Below are positions 53,077-62,372 of a DNA stretch of 64,000 nucleotides, piece by piece. Under the pieces are notes generated by a model. It did no database searches. It was not told where the DNA came from and saw only the letters and a list, made by a program, of their open reading frames with translations. The position numbers and the translations under genes are program-made. Source of the stretch: Tannerella sp. (GTDB lineage: Bacteria; Bacteroidota; Bacteroidia; Bacteroidales; Tannerellaceae); the NCBI GenBank assembly GCA_031285565.1, contig JAITVY010000079.1, forward strand, positions 124,001 through 188,000. The letters are read 5' to 3'. Position 1 is the stretch's first letter. The number at the start of each line of letters is the position of its first letter.

Positions 53077-53844
53077 ATGAAAAAAGTGACCTTTTTGCTT
53101 ATTGTATTTCTGTCCTTTTCTTCTTTTTTAACAGGACAAGAGGTGCAAGTAATTGCTCATCGCGGATTCTGGAAATCGGACGGTTCGGCACAAAATTCAA
53201 TAGTTGCGCTGGAAGAAGCTAATCGTATGAATCTATATGGCTCTGAATTTGATGTGCATATGACAGTTGACGGCGTGTTGGTGATATTTCATGATAATAA
53301 AATAAATGAGGTGGAGATTCAGAATATGCCGTATGCCGTAATTAAGGATTCATTACTGTCGAACGGAGAAAAAATCCCTACTTTACGCGAATACCTCGAA
53401 GCGGCCAAACGTACGAATATTCAATTAATTTTTGAATTAAAGCCACATGCAACTCCGGAACGCAATCGCGAGGCGGCACGTGCTTCGGTTGAATTAATTA
53501 ATGAGAAGAATCTGGCGCATCGTACGGAGTATATTACTTTTAATCTGGATGCCGGTAAAGAATTAATAAGGCTGGCTCCTGAAGCTAAGATTTATTATTT
53601 AAACGGAGAATTATCACCGCAAGAATTAAAAGATCTGGGGTTTGCCGGTTTGGATTATCATTATAATGTTTTAAAGCAGCATACCGAATGGTTTGCGGAT
53701 GCAAAGAAATTGGGATTGGGTATTAATGTATGGACAGTGAATGATACTACATTAATGCGTGAAATGATTGATTTAGGTGCAGATTTTATTACAACGGATA
53801 TTCCTGTTGATGCACTGGAGTTTATATCTACGATGAATAAATGA
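53077..53844 (+). CDS. Glycerophosphodiester phosphodiesterase, exported
   Basis: The 255-residue protein has a signal peptide (MKKVTFLLIVFLSFSSFLTG) and the GDPD barrel: VIAHRGFWKSDGSAQNS, YGSEFDVHMTVDGVLVIFHD and LIFELKP, with the catalytic His pair and metal-binding Glu/Asp. It cleaves glycerophosphodiesters from phospholipids in the periplasm, giving glycerol-3-phosphate. It overlaps the next gene by four bases. Confidence 0.9.
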   Translation: MKKVTFLLIVFLSFSSFLTGQEVQVIAHRGFWKSDGSAQNSIVALEEANRMNLYGSEFDVHMTVDGVLVIFHDNKINEVEIQNMPYAVIKDSLLSNGEKIPTLREYLEAAKRTNIQLIFELKPHATPERNREAARASVELINEKNLAHRTEYITFNLDAGKELIRLAPEAKIYYLNGELSPQELKDLGFAGLDYHYNVLKQHTEWFADAKKLGLGINVWTVNDTTLMREMIDLGADFITTDIPVDALEFISTMNK

Positions 53845-55322
53845 TGAAGCGGATTTCGTTATTATTATTGTCTTTATTAGCAGTAACTGTTTATGCCATA
53901 GATTATGACTTTCCGAAACAAGAGATTCGGGCTGTATGGTTAACAACTATCTATGGATTGGATTGGCCGACTCGTCCGGCAACCAATGAAAGAGAGCAAA
54001 TACGTCAAAAGCAGGAACTGTGTACAATTCTGGATCGATTGAAAGAGGCTAATTTCAATACGATTTTTGTTCAGGCTCGTTTACGTGGCGATGTGATTTA
54101 TTCTTCAAAAATAGAACCAGCCTCAAATGTGTTTTCCGGCAAATATGGATCGTTGCCAGGATATGACCCGTTAGCTTATGCTATTGAAGAGTGTCATAAA
54201 CGTGGTATGGAATGCCATGCCTTTTTTGTGACTTTTCCTGTTGGTTCGGAGAAGGCTGTAAAAGAGCAAGGTGCTTATTCTGTTGTTAAACGTAAACCAA
54301 ACTTATGTCTGAAACATGATGATCATTGGTATTTGGATCCGGGGATTCCGGAAACAACGGATTATATACTTTCTTTAGTGAAAGAAATTGTTACGAACTA
54401 TGATATTGACGGCATTCAGTTTGATTATATCCGCTATCCCGACAAGGCTAAGAATTTTCCTGATAACAAATCATATGCAAAATATGGAAAAGGGAAGAAA
54501 CTGGCGGATTGGCGCCGTGAAAATATAAATCGTTTGGTTGGACGTATTCATGATTGGGTAAAGAAAGAAAAACCATGGGTGCAGGTTAGTAGTTGCCCTT
54601 TAGGTAAATATAGTAGGATTGCTGAACGCCCTGATGCAACATGGACTGCTTATGAGGATGCTTATCAGGATCCGAAAGCCTGGTTACAGGCAGGAAAGCA
54701 GGATATGATTGTGCCTATGATGTATTATAAGCAAAAGGATTTTTATCCGTTTGTAAATAATTGGAAGGAGCAGGCAAAACAACGCAATATGGTTGCAGGC
54801 CTGGGCGTGTATCGGTTAAGTAAACAGGAGGGAGACTGGAATTTGTCTGAAATAATTAACCAGATCAGTTATATTCGTCAACAGGGTGTTAATGGCTGTG
54901 CTTTTTTCAGGGCTCGTTTTGTTGTAGATGATGAAAAAGGAATTTATTCCGAATTAAAAAATAATTATTTTAAATATCCGGCGCAATTGCCTCCATTAAC
55001 CTGGCTGAATAATGAATTAAAGCCGGAGGCTCCCCCGGAAATACTTGTTACAAGGGAACATAATTTGTTGAGATTGTCGTGGCCTGACGACGGTACAAAT
55101 CGACATACGTATACAGTCTATTACTCATTAACGGATTCGATTGATACGACAAAGGCACAGTCGATTCTGGCTACAGGATTGCGTAAAAATGAGATTTTTC
55201 TACCGGTAGATATCAGCAAAGAAAAAGGATATACGTTTTCTGTTACGACTTCAAACCGTTACAGGATTGAGAGTACTCCTTCATATGAAACATATTATTA
55301 TTTATCGGAATACGAAAAATAA
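53841..55322 (+). CDS. GHL10-type glycosyl hydrolase-like protein
   Basis: The 493-residue protein starts at the ATG inside the previous stop (ATGA). After a short signal, the GHL10/DUF187 barrel begins EIRAVWLTTIYGLDWPTRPA, followed by NFNTIFVQARLRGDVIYSSK, PGYDPLAYAIEECHKRGMEC, GIPETTDYILSLVKEI and YDIDGIQFDYIRYP. A fibronectin-like end follows (about 395-493). Family members act on peptidoglycan or amino-sugar glycans; the activity is predicted rather than shown here. Confidence 0.85.
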   Translation: MMKRISLLLLSLLAVTVYAIDYDFPKQEIRAVWLTTIYGLDWPTRPATNEREQIRQKQELCTILDRLKEANFNTIFVQARLRGDVIYSSKIEPASNVFSGKYGSLPGYDPLAYAIEECHKRGMECHAFFVTFPVGSEKAVKEQGAYSVVKRKPNLCLKHDDHWYLDPGIPETTDYILSLVKEIVTNYDIDGIQFDYIRYPDKAKNFPDNKSYAKYGKGKKLADWRRENINRLVGRIHDWVKKEKPWVQVSSCPLGKYSRIAERPDATWTAYEDAYQDPKAWLQAGKQDMIVPMMYYKQKDFYPFVNNWKEQAKQRNMVAGLGVYRLSKQEGDWNLSEIINQISYIRQQGVNGCAFFRARFVVDDEKGIYSELKNNYFKYPAQLPPLTWLNNELKPEAPPEILVTREHNLLRLSWPDDGTNRHTYTVYYSLTDSIDTTKAQSILATGLRKNEIFLPVDISKEKGYTFSVTTSNRYRIESTPSYETYYYLSEYEK

Positions 55323-55350
55323 ATGCTTATTTATTTAATTTAGAGCCCCC

Positions 55351-55833
55351 ATGGATACAAACTGGTATGTTTTATATACTTTCCCTCGTGCAGAGAAAAA
55401 GGTAAAGACTCGCCTGGACGAGTTAAAAGTGGAGAATTATCTGCCTTTGCATCGCTCTCCTTCAGTCTGGTCTGATCGGGTAAAGATGGTTGATAAACCG
55501 TTATTTAATTCTTATGTATTTATCAGATGTAAGGAATACGAATTGCGATCATTACTTCAGGTCTATGGTGTTGCACGGATTATATATTATACAGGAAAAC
55601 CAGCCATTATTCGCCAGAAAGAAATTGATGCGATTCGTTTGTTTCTGGAAGAAGCGGCTGAACATCCGCTTTGTGAGGGTGAAGAAGTGGAGATTTTGAA
55701 TGGAGCATTAAAAAATATCTCGGGAAAAGTGCACAAGGTTAAAAAGAATTACTTATTATTGTTCATTGAACAGTTAGGGGTTTCTGTTGCTGTGAATTTA
55801 TCGAGTGTTGCACGTGTGAACCGAATTAAATAA
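55351..55833 (+). CDS. UpxY-family NusG-like antiterminator
   Basis: The 160-residue protein has an NGN domain (WYVLYTFPRAEKKVKTRLDE...NYLPLHRSPSVWSDRVKMVDKPLFNSYVFIRC) and a C-terminal KOW domain (EGEEVEILNGALKNISGKVHK). UpxY proteins bind the transcript leader and let RNA polymerase read through long capsule operons. Here no polysaccharide operon follows, only a GH43 gene, so this copy is either moved or serves a target elsewhere. Confidence 0.85.
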   Translation: MDTNWYVLYTFPRAEKKVKTRLDELKVENYLPLHRSPSVWSDRVKMVDKPLFNSYVFIRCKEYELRSLLQVYGVARIIYYTGKPAIIRQKEIDAIRLFLEEAAEHPLCEGEEVEILNGALKNISGKVHKVKKNYLLLFIEQLGVSVAVNLSSVARVNRIK

Positions 55834-55854
55834 AATATATAATTTGATTATTCT

Positions 55855-56865
55855 ATGAGAGCACAAATGTTGGCCGGTTTATTGGTTTTCCTATTTTTAG
55901 GAACAGCGTGTGGCAGTAAACAAACGGCAAAGTCGGAAGATGAAGTTGTAACAACGATTGCAATGAGTGGTAATCCTGTCTTTGATGGATGGTATGCTGA
56001 TCCTGAGGGAATTATTTATGGTGATACATATTGGATATATCCGACTTATAGTGATAAGTATGAAAATCAGGTGTTTTTCGATTGTTTTTCATCCAATGAT
56101 CTGGTCAACTGGACGAAGCATGAACGTATTCTGGATACTACTGAAGTAAAATGGGCAAAACGGGCTATGTGGGCACCGGCTGTGTTCAGTAAAGATGGTA
56201 AATATTATTTTGTATTTGGAGCAAATGATGTACATGAGGGTGAAATTGGTGGTATAGGTGTTGCTGTAAGCGATCGTCCGGAAGGCCCTTATAAAGATTT
56301 GTTGGGAAAGCCGCTGATTAATGAGATAGTAAATGGCGCTCAACCGATCGATCAATATGTGTTTTTAGATGATGATGGTACCTATTACATGTATTATGGT
56401 GGTTGGCGCCATTGTAATATTGTAAAGCTAAACGATGATTTTACAGGGTTTGTGCCTCATGATGACGGCACGATTTATAAGGAAGTGACACCTGAAAACT
56501 ACGTAGAAGGACCGTTTATGTTTAAGAAAAATGGTAAATATTATTTTATGTGGAGTGAAGGTGGCTGGACCGGACCTAATTATTCAGTAGCTTATGCTAT
56601 TGCTGATTCTCCTTATGGTCCATTCCATCGTGAAGAAACAATTCTACAGCAAGATTCAACTGTTGCAACCGGTGCGGGGCATCACTCGGTTATTCATATT
56701 CCGGGTACGGAAGAATATTATATGGTCTATCATCGCCGTCCGTTTGGCAAAACGGATTCAAGCCATCGGGTAACTTGTATCGATAAAATGGAATTTGATG
56801 AAAATGGAAAGATTAAACCGGTAAAGATGACATTTGAGGGTGTTCCGGAACGTCCGTTAAAATAG
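55855..56865 (+). CDS. GH43 glycosidase, lipoprotein
   Basis: The 336-residue protein has a lipobox (FLFLGTAC, Cys19). The five-bladed propeller holds the GH43 triad: Asp49 in WYADPEGIIY, Asp166 in GAQPIDQYVFLDD and Glu218 in NYVEGPFMFKK. It ends in a beta-rich region. GH43 enzymes remove arabinose or xylose side groups; which one cannot be told here. It follows upxY by 21 bases. Confidence 0.88.
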   Translation: MRAQMLAGLLVFLFLGTACGSKQTAKSEDEVVTTIAMSGNPVFDGWYADPEGIIYGDTYWIYPTYSDKYENQVFFDCFSSNDLVNWTKHERILDTTEVKWAKRAMWAPAVFSKDGKYYFVFGANDVHEGEIGGIGVAVSDRPEGPYKDLLGKPLINEIVNGAQPIDQYVFLDDDGTYYMYYGGWRHCNIVKLNDDFTGFVPHDDGTIYKEVTPENYVEGPFMFKKNGKYYFMWSEGGWTGPNYSVAYAIADSPYGPFHREETILQQDSTVATGAGHHSVIHIPGTEEYYMVYHRRPFGKTDSSHRVTCIDKMEFDENGKIKPVKMTFEGVPERPLK

Positions 56866-56999
56866 TAGTACATCAGATTACATGTATTACTTCTTATTCC
56901 CTTTTTATTTTTTCGTACATAAGTTAAATTCGCAAAAATGTGTATTAAATAACGGTTTATTAATTATTTAGTCGAAATAATCGTTTAGTAATTAATTAA

Positions 57000-57668
57000 A
57001 TGAAGAAAATCCTGATTTTTCTTATATCTATTGTAGTTGTCGTTGGAATCGTATGTTACCAACGACAATTACTTGCAGTGTCCAATGTCACAGAGATTGT
57101 AAAGGATACGATTGAAAGCATCGATAAACCAGACAAAACAATCAATCATTTACGCAAAAAATCTGTTGAAGCCAAAGCCTATTGCCATTCAAAAGGTTTT
57201 AGCGAAGAATATTGTGTTTTAGTTAATTTCCATATTCATTCAGGCAAGAATCGTTTTTTTGTATGGGATTTTGCACGGGATACGGTTTTGTATGTCAGTT
57301 TGTGCGCACATGGTAGTGGATTGGGAAGTACAGCTTCCAAACCGGAATATAGCAATGTTGAAGGTAGTTATTGTTCTTCGTTGGGAAGATATAAGATCGG
57401 GGTTTCATCCTATAGTCAGTATGGAATTAATATCCATTATAAATTGCATGGACAGGATGCGACCAATAATAATGCTTTTAAACGCATTGTTGTCCTTCAT
57501 TCATATGGTCCTGTACCGGAACGTGAAATCTATCCAGTTCATTTACCGTTAGGCTATAGTTTAGGATGTCCGGTTATTTCGGATGGAATTATGAGAAAAA
57601 TGGACGCACTTTTAAAGAAAAGTGAAAAGTCTGTTATGCTTTGGATCTATGATGAATCACTCGATTGA
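57000..57668 (+). CDS. Murein L,D-transpeptidase-type protein
   Basis: The 222-residue protein has an N-terminal signal or anchor (about 3-19). The catalytic core has IVVLHSYGPVPE (His167) and LPLGYSLGCPVIS (Cys190), the murein L,D-transpeptidase catalytic family (PF13645-like). It cross-links or edits peptidoglycan in the periplasm. The gap before it (56866-56999) holds only AT-rich text. Confidence 0.82.
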   Translation: MKKILIFLISIVVVVGIVCYQRQLLAVSNVTEIVKDTIESIDKPDKTINHLRKKSVEAKAYCHSKGFSEEYCVLVNFHIHSGKNRFFVWDFARDTVLYVSLCAHGSGLGSTASKPEYSNVEGSYCSSLGRYKIGVSSYSQYGINIHYKLHGQDATNNNAFKRIVVLHSYGPVPEREIYPVHLPLGYSLGCPVISDGIMRKMDALLKKSEKSVMLWIYDESLD

Positions 57669-57680
57669 ACTCCCAAAAAG

Positions 57681-57711
57681 AAAAGACCATCTCAAATTGA
57701 GACAGCCTTTT
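57681..57711. terminator. Imperfect hairpin between convergent genes
   Basis: AAAAG (57681-57685) and CTTTT (57707-57711) close a stem whose inner pairing is TCTCA with TGAGA (57690-57702). The two flanking genes converge on it. Confidence 0.5.
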
Positions 57712-57736
57712 CAGTAGGATTAATAAGATCTATTAA

Positions 57737-58402
57737 TTATTTTTTCAGGGAAACAAGTTCCATTGCTGACATTAATTTCCCTTTTTTATCGTATGTTTCT
57801 GTTTTAACAGCTCCTACATTTTTAGCATACCAGGCTGTTGTATTTATATTTGTTGTTGTCATCATTACTTTTGAAGTAGATTCACTTTCTACTTTGTAAC
57901 AGTCAAACGAACCGGCATCTGTTGTAATGCTTTCTTGAGCAGTAACTTTTGATTTTCCGGAAGCTTTTGTTGACATACCACTCATTTTCAATGTGTATTC
58001 ATATACTCCGAATTCTTGTCCTACAGAAAGTTCAGATGGAAATTCAGGATATGTTCCGGTAAATTCAGCATTCGCTCCGGCTTCTCCCATAGAAGCAACA
58101 GGATCTTGTTTGATTTTGCCATCAACAATTTCTGTTGTTACGGTTACTGCAGCAGCATACGATTTTTTGTTTTTGTCGAAAGCTTCACTTGTGTATGTAA
58201 TGGTAAAGTTTTTTGCATCTTTCTTGTCAACTTTTGTTACAATAGTTTTAGCGTAAGATGTAATATTACCTTTAGCATCTTTAATTGCATACTCTGCTTC
58301 TGCTCCTTCTTTGTCTAAAAAGAATAAATCCTGTGCCTGAATATTGTTGAAAGACACAAATAGAATAGTGCATAACGCACTGATAAAAAAACGTTTCATC
58401 AT
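57737..58402 (-). CDS. DUF3108-like exported protein (TapB type)
   Basis: Two ATGs at 58402 and 58399 begin a signal peptide (MMKRFFISALCTILFVSFNN); a longer reading from 58552 is rejected because it buries the signal. The mature part is beta-rich with charged strands (AEYAIKDAKGNITSYAKTIV, SVGQEFGVYEYTLKMSGMST, TTDAGSFDCYKVESESTS, TAWYAKNVGAVKTETYDKKG), the pattern of DUF3108/TapB proteins. Function is unknown. Confidence 0.6.
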   Translation of the reverse strand: MMKRFFISALCTILFVSFNNIQAQDLFFLDKEGAEAEYAIKDAKGNITSYAKTIVTKVDKKDAKNFTITYTSEAFDKNKKSYAAAVTVTTEIVDGKIKQDPVASMGEAGANAEFTGTYPEFPSELSVGQEFGVYEYTLKMSGMSTKASGKSKVTAQESITTDAGSFDCYKVESESTSKVMMTTTNINTTAWYAKNVGAVKTETYDKKGKLMSAMELVSLKK

Positions 58403-58652
58403 TTTTAATGTTTGTTTTGTTAATAATAATTTATTGTCGGGTACAAATATGATGAAAAAATATGAACTATTCCATATGTGTTTTGATTTTATTAACAAAT
58501 AAGTGATGATTGAATGAAAATCTGAATGTAGAAAATAAAAGGAACGTATCAATTCTTGATATAATACAATTAAAATTTGACAAATAGAATTCTGTTTATA
58601 TCTTTATGCTCGTTAGAAAAACGACCATTTATGAACTAAAACTACATTTAAA

Positions 58653-59192
58653 ATGAAAAAGATTGTTTTTGTAATGCTGATAGCAGCATTAGGTATTACT
58701 ACCGTAAGTGCACAATTCGAAAAAGGTACCAAAACATTATCCGGAAACTTGACTGGCCTAGGTCTGGAATTTAACAAACAAACTGATGGTGGTGGCTTAG
58801 ATGACCAAATTTCATTTGGTATTCAGGCAAAAGGGAATTATTTTGTTGCGAATAAATTTGCAATGATGGCAGCTCTCGGATTTAATTATGGGAAAATACA
58901 TCTTGATATGTATGGAGGAGATAATGATGATACATATAGCTCCAATACATTTAGCTTTGAAATAGGCCCGCGTTACTATTTCTGGAATTGTATGTATGGT
59001 AGTGTATCATATTTAGGCTCAAAAGCAAAAAGATTTGATTATCAGAATTGGGCTAAGATTGGTGTTGGAGCAACTATGTATATTAATGATAATGTGTTTT
59101 TTGAACCGGAACTCTATTTTAAGCAAGGTTTGGGAGATTCAGATATTTATTCAACTTTGGGCCTATCAATTGGTGTCGGAGTAAAATTCTAA
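58653..59192 (+). CDS. Small outer-membrane beta-barrel protein
   Basis: The 179-residue protein has a signal peptide (MKKIVFVMLIAALGITTVSA) and alternating strands ending GLSIGVGVKF, the typical C-terminal aromatic end of a barrel. ARYFV-type repeats such as GIQAKGNYFVANKFAMMAAL and FEIGPRYYFWNC fit an eight-stranded barrel. The role is unknown. Confidence 0.75.
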   Translation: MKKIVFVMLIAALGITTVSAQFEKGTKTLSGNLTGLGLEFNKQTDGGGLDDQISFGIQAKGNYFVANKFAMMAALGFNYGKIHLDMYGGDNDDTYSSNTFSFEIGPRYYFWNCMYGSVSYLGSKAKRFDYQNWAKIGVGATMYINDNVFFEPELYFKQGLGDSDIYSTLGLSIGVGVKF

Positions 59193-59215
59193 ATTCTAAT
59201 AGATAATGATTTAAG

Positions 59216-59247
59216 AAGATGTTTCTCATAAGGGAAGCATCTTTTTT
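59216..59247 (+). terminator. Terminator after the barrel gene
   Basis: AAGATGTTTC (59216-59225) pairs with GGAAGCATCTT (59233-59243) with one G-U pair, followed by TTTT. Confidence 0.75.
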
Positions 59248-59461
59248 ATTAGATATCATCCTATTATTATAATTATTTTGTGCTGTGGAATAAAATAAGT
59301 TCATTTTTTTATAGGGTTTTTATTCGTAGACCGATCATATAATAAAGAAGGATATCTTTTTTTCAAAAAGAAAGACAATGGTTAGTATTAATAGTGTTAG
59401 ATGGTTTGAATTTTGTGTTGTAGATTCTTTGAGATAAAGAGTCAGGATTTGTAGTGTTTTG

Positions 59462-59503
59462 CCACTCCTTTGGTTTATTCATAAGCTAACAGGAGTGGTT
59501 TTT
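59462..59503 (+). ncRNA. Orphan terminator-like hairpin; possible small RNA 3' end
   Basis: CCACTCCT (59462-59469) pairs with AGGAGTGG (59491-59498), loop of 21 bases, followed by TTTTT. No gene lies between the previous terminator (59247) and this hairpin, so it could end an unannotated RNA starting after 59250, or be a leader attenuator for ahpC. The 420-base gap 59193-59612 otherwise holds only the ahpC promoter. Confidence 0.3.
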
Positions 59504-59552
59504 ACATGATTACCTTCATCTATGCTTTGATAAATTTTATCAATTGGTTATA

Positions 59553-59585
59553 TTGTTCTTATAGATGGAAATGATATTATTTTTG
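59553..59585 (+). promoter_or_regulatory. Promoter of ahpC
   Basis: TTG (59553-59555) and TATTTTTG (59578-59585) are 22 bases apart, 27 bases before the ATG. No clear OxyR site was seen. Confidence 0.5.
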
Positions 59586-59612
59586 TGATATCAAATCAAA
59601 AATAAATATACA

Positions 59613-60179
59613 ATGGAACCAATTATTAATTCAAGTATTCCTGAATTCAAAGTACAAGCTTATCAAAATGGAGCTTTTAAGACAGTATCAAACGAAGATG
59701 TAAAAGGAAAATGGGCTATTTTCTTCTTTTATCCGGCTGATTTTACTTTTGTGTGTCCTACTGAATTAGTAGATGTTGCAGAAAAATATGATCAGTTTAA
59801 AGCAATGGGTGTAGAAGTATATTCTGTAAGCACAGATACTCATTTTGTGCATAAAGCATGGCATGATGCATCTGAAACTATCCGCAAGATACAGTATCCG
59901 ATGTTGGCTGATCCTACCGGTGTTTTAAGCCGTGGCTTCGGAGTAATGATTGAAGAAGAAGGTGTTGCATATCGTGGTACATTTGTTGTTAATCCGGAAG
60001 GAAAGATTAAGATTGCAGAAATTCATGATAATGGAATTGGGCGTAATGCTGATGAATTGCTTAGGAAAGTAGAAGCTGCGCAATATGTTGCCTCGCATGA
60101 TGGTGAAGTATGCCCTGCTAAATGGAAAAAAGGAGATCAGACGCTAAAACCCAGTATCGACCTGGTTGGTAAGATTTGA
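59613..60179 (+). CDS. ahpC: Alkyl hydroperoxide reductase C (2-Cys peroxiredoxin)
   Basis: The 188-residue protein has the peroxidatic site FTFVCPTELVDVAEKY (Cys48) and the resolving site EVCPAKWKKG (Cys167), the AhpC spacing. It reduces hydrogen and organic peroxides in the cytoplasm using AhpF. It is followed by a terminator and then ahpF. Confidence 0.96.
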   Translation: MEPIINSSIPEFKVQAYQNGAFKTVSNEDVKGKWAIFFFYPADFTFVCPTELVDVAEKYDQFKAMGVEVYSVSTDTHFVHKAWHDASETIRKIQYPMLADPTGVLSRGFGVMIEEEGVAYRGTFVVNPEGKIKIAEIHDNGIGRNADELLRKVEAAQYVASHDGEVCPAKWKKGDQTLKPSIDLVGKI

Positions 60180-60196
60180 TTTTATAGTATGGAAAG

Positions 60197-60227
60197 AAAA
60201 GCCGGTCAGTATACGCCGGCTTTTTTT
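60197..60227 (+). terminator. Terminator between ahpC and ahpF
   Basis: AAAAGCCGG (60197-60205) pairs with the CCGGCTTTT at 60216-60224, followed by further T residues. It would end most ahpC transcripts, leaving less ahpF message. Confidence 0.8.
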
Positions 60228-60259
60228 AAGTTTAAGTTTAACTTTAAATATAAATAACT

Positions 60260-61813
60260 ATGTTAGATAATTCAATAAAAGAACAATTAAAAAGCATTTT
60301 TGCCGATTTGAACAATGCGTATTTATTTGATATATACGTATCTGACCATCATGAAAGCCGGAGTGAATTAATCGATTTGTTAGAAGGAGTCGCTTCTACA
60401 TCCGATAAAATATCGTGTCAGATAAATCCGGGAGATGAATTGGCGTTTTTTCTGCTTAAGAATGGTCGTAAAACTGGAATTAAATTTCGCGGGGTGCCTA
60501 CGGGTCATGAATTTACGTCTTTATTGATGGCTATCTTAAATAGTGACGGAAAGGGTAAGAATATACCGGACGAAGGTATTCTTAAGCGTGTCAGGGGCTT
60601 AAAAGGACCAATTCATCTGACAACCTATGTGTCACTGACTTGTACCAATTGTCCGGATGTAGTTCAGGCATTGAATTTGATGGCGGTGCTTCATCCCGGA
60701 TTAGAGCATGAAATGGTTGATGGTGCAATTAATCAGGAAGAAGTTGATAAGTTAAAAATACAAGGTGTGCCTACTGTAATAGCTGATGGTCAGATTCTGC
60801 ATGTAGGGCGTGGTGATTTTAGTGAGTTGTTGTCTAAACTTGAAAATTTATATGGTTTGACAAATGATGGAATACAAATCACTGAAACTAAATATTATGA
60901 TATGCTTATCATTGGAGGGGGACCAGCCGGTTCTTCGGCTTCTATTTATTTAGCCAGGAAAGGATTGAATGTCGGGATTGTGGCTGATCGGATAGGGGGG
61001 CAGGTTATGGATACTGTTGATATTAATAATTTGATTTCTGTATGTCAGACTACCGGCAAGGAATTAGCAGCTAATCTTAAGACACATATACATGATTATC
61101 CGATAGAGGTATTGGAACATCGGCGGGTAGAGTCTGTTGCAATTGAAGGCAGGTATAAGGTGGTGACCACTAATACAGGTGAGAAGTTTGCAGCCCCAGC
61201 TATAATTATTGCTACCGGCGCCAGTTGGCGTAAACTAAATGTACCCGGTGAGACTGATTATATCGGTCGTGGTGTTGCGTTTTGTCCGCATTGTGATGGT
61301 CCGTTTTACAAAGGGAAAGAGGTTGCCGTAATCGGAGGTGGGAACTCCGGTATTGAAGCTGCTATTGATTTGGCTGGAATCTGTTCGAAAGTAACAGTGT
61401 TTGAGTTTATGGAAACACTAAAAGCCGATAAGGTTTTACAGGATAAAGCTATTAGTTTGCCGAATGTAGAAATTGTCTTGAATACCCAAACAACCGAAGT
61501 GATAGGGAATGGTGAAAATGTAACAGCTCTCCGGGTAAAAGACCGGGCTACGGAAAAAGAATATGAAGTTAAGCTGGATGGTATTTTTGTGCAAATCGGT
61601 TTAAAGGCGAATAGCGAACCTTTCCAGAATATTATAAATGCAAACCGGATCGGAGAAATTGAAGTAGATACGGTTGGCAGGACAAATATTCCTGGCATTT
61701 ATGCTGCCGGTGATGTAACAACGATTCCTTATAAACAAATTATTATTTCAATGGGAGATGCTGCTAAAGTAGCGTTAACAGCATTCGATGATTCAATTCG
61801 TGGAGTTTTTTGA
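60260..61813 (+). CDS. ahpF: Alkyl hydroperoxide reductase F
   Basis: The 517-residue protein is the AhpF flavoprotein: two thioredoxin-like folds with the redox pair CTNC (Cys128, Cys131), then a TrxB-like module with FAD loop LIIGGGPAGSSASIYL (about 216-231) and redox pair CPHC (Cys342, Cys345). It passes electrons from NADH to AhpC. Length and order are normal. Confidence 0.95.
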   Translation: MLDNSIKEQLKSIFADLNNAYLFDIYVSDHHESRSELIDLLEGVASTSDKISCQINPGDELAFFLLKNGRKTGIKFRGVPTGHEFTSLLMAILNSDGKGKNIPDEGILKRVRGLKGPIHLTTYVSLTCTNCPDVVQALNLMAVLHPGLEHEMVDGAINQEEVDKLKIQGVPTVIADGQILHVGRGDFSELLSKLENLYGLTNDGIQITETKYYDMLIIGGGPAGSSASIYLARKGLNVGIVADRIGGQVMDTVDINNLISVCQTTGKELAANLKTHIHDYPIEVLEHRRVESVAIEGRYKVVTTNTGEKFAAPAIIIATGASWRKLNVPGETDYIGRGVAFCPHCDGPFYKGKEVAVIGGGNSGIEAAIDLAGICSKVTVFEFMETLKADKVLQDKAISLPNVEIVLNTQTTEVIGNGENVTALRVKDRATEKEYEVKLDGIFVQIGLKANSEPFQNIINANRIGEIEVDTVGRTNIPGIYAAGDVTTIPYKQIIISMGDAAKVALTAFDDSIRGVF

Positions 61814-61870
61814 TTCGAAGAAGTCAGAAAAGGCATTTATGTTGTATTTTTGCTATTAAAAAAGATCGTG

Positions 61871-62317
61871 ATGAAAAAGATAGGATTATACTTTACATTT
61901 TTAGCCTTATTTTGGGGATTGAATAGCTGTGTTTCACAACGTAGTAATAAGAGTCATGTGGCTGTTGATAAGGAAGCCGTTCTTACAACCGGAGAGTGGC
62001 TATTGGTTTCTGTCCGGAATGATATTCAGGGTAATGTTAAGTATCCAAGTCCGGATCGTCTGCCGACATTACAAGTTGATAAGGATGGGAAATACAGCGG
62101 ATATGACGGATGCAATAACTTTCATGGGAATTGTACTTTTTCCGGGGATTCTATAGTTTTTAAATCAGCTATATCTACATTGAAAGCCTGTTTGGATGAG
62201 CAGCTAGTGGATGACCTACTGCGTAGCGCTTTTGAAGAAATAACAAATTATTCAGTGGAAGGGAATCAACTAATCCTGAAAAAACATTCGGAATCGTTTA
62301 TTATTTATAAGCGGTAG
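61871..62317 (+). CDS. META-domain lipoprotein (HslJ-like)
   Basis: From the ATG at 61871 the protein is 148 residues with a lipobox (FWGLNSC). The META domain follows: TTGEWLLVSVRND, PTLQVDKDGKYSGYDGCNNF, the hallmark YSGYDGCNNFHG and AISTLKACLDEQLVDDLLRS. HslJ proteins are envelope stress factors of unclear mechanism. It may read on from ahpF. Confidence 0.82.
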   Translation: MKKIGLYFTFLALFWGLNSCVSQRSNKSHVAVDKEAVLTTGEWLLVSVRNDIQGNVKYPSPDRLPTLQVDKDGKYSGYDGCNNFHGNCTFSGDSIVFKSAISTLKACLDEQLVDDLLRSAFEEITNYSVEGNQLILKKHSESFIIYKR

Positions 62318-62340
62318 TTTTCCTGAAACTTTAGAATACG

Positions 62341-62372
62341 AGGCATGACTCCTTTTTGGGGGGTGTGCCTTT
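62341..62372. terminator. Imperfect hairpin between convergent genes
   Basis: AGGCATGACTCC (62341-62352) pairs loosely with GGGGGTGTGCCT (62359-62370), with G-U pairs and a bulge. It separates the META gene from the convergent antiporter. Confidence 0.45.

Noticed and set aside
57737..58552. Longer reading of the DUF3108-like protein from 58552
   Set aside because: It would place 50 unlike residues before a clear signal peptide that starts at 58402 or 58399.
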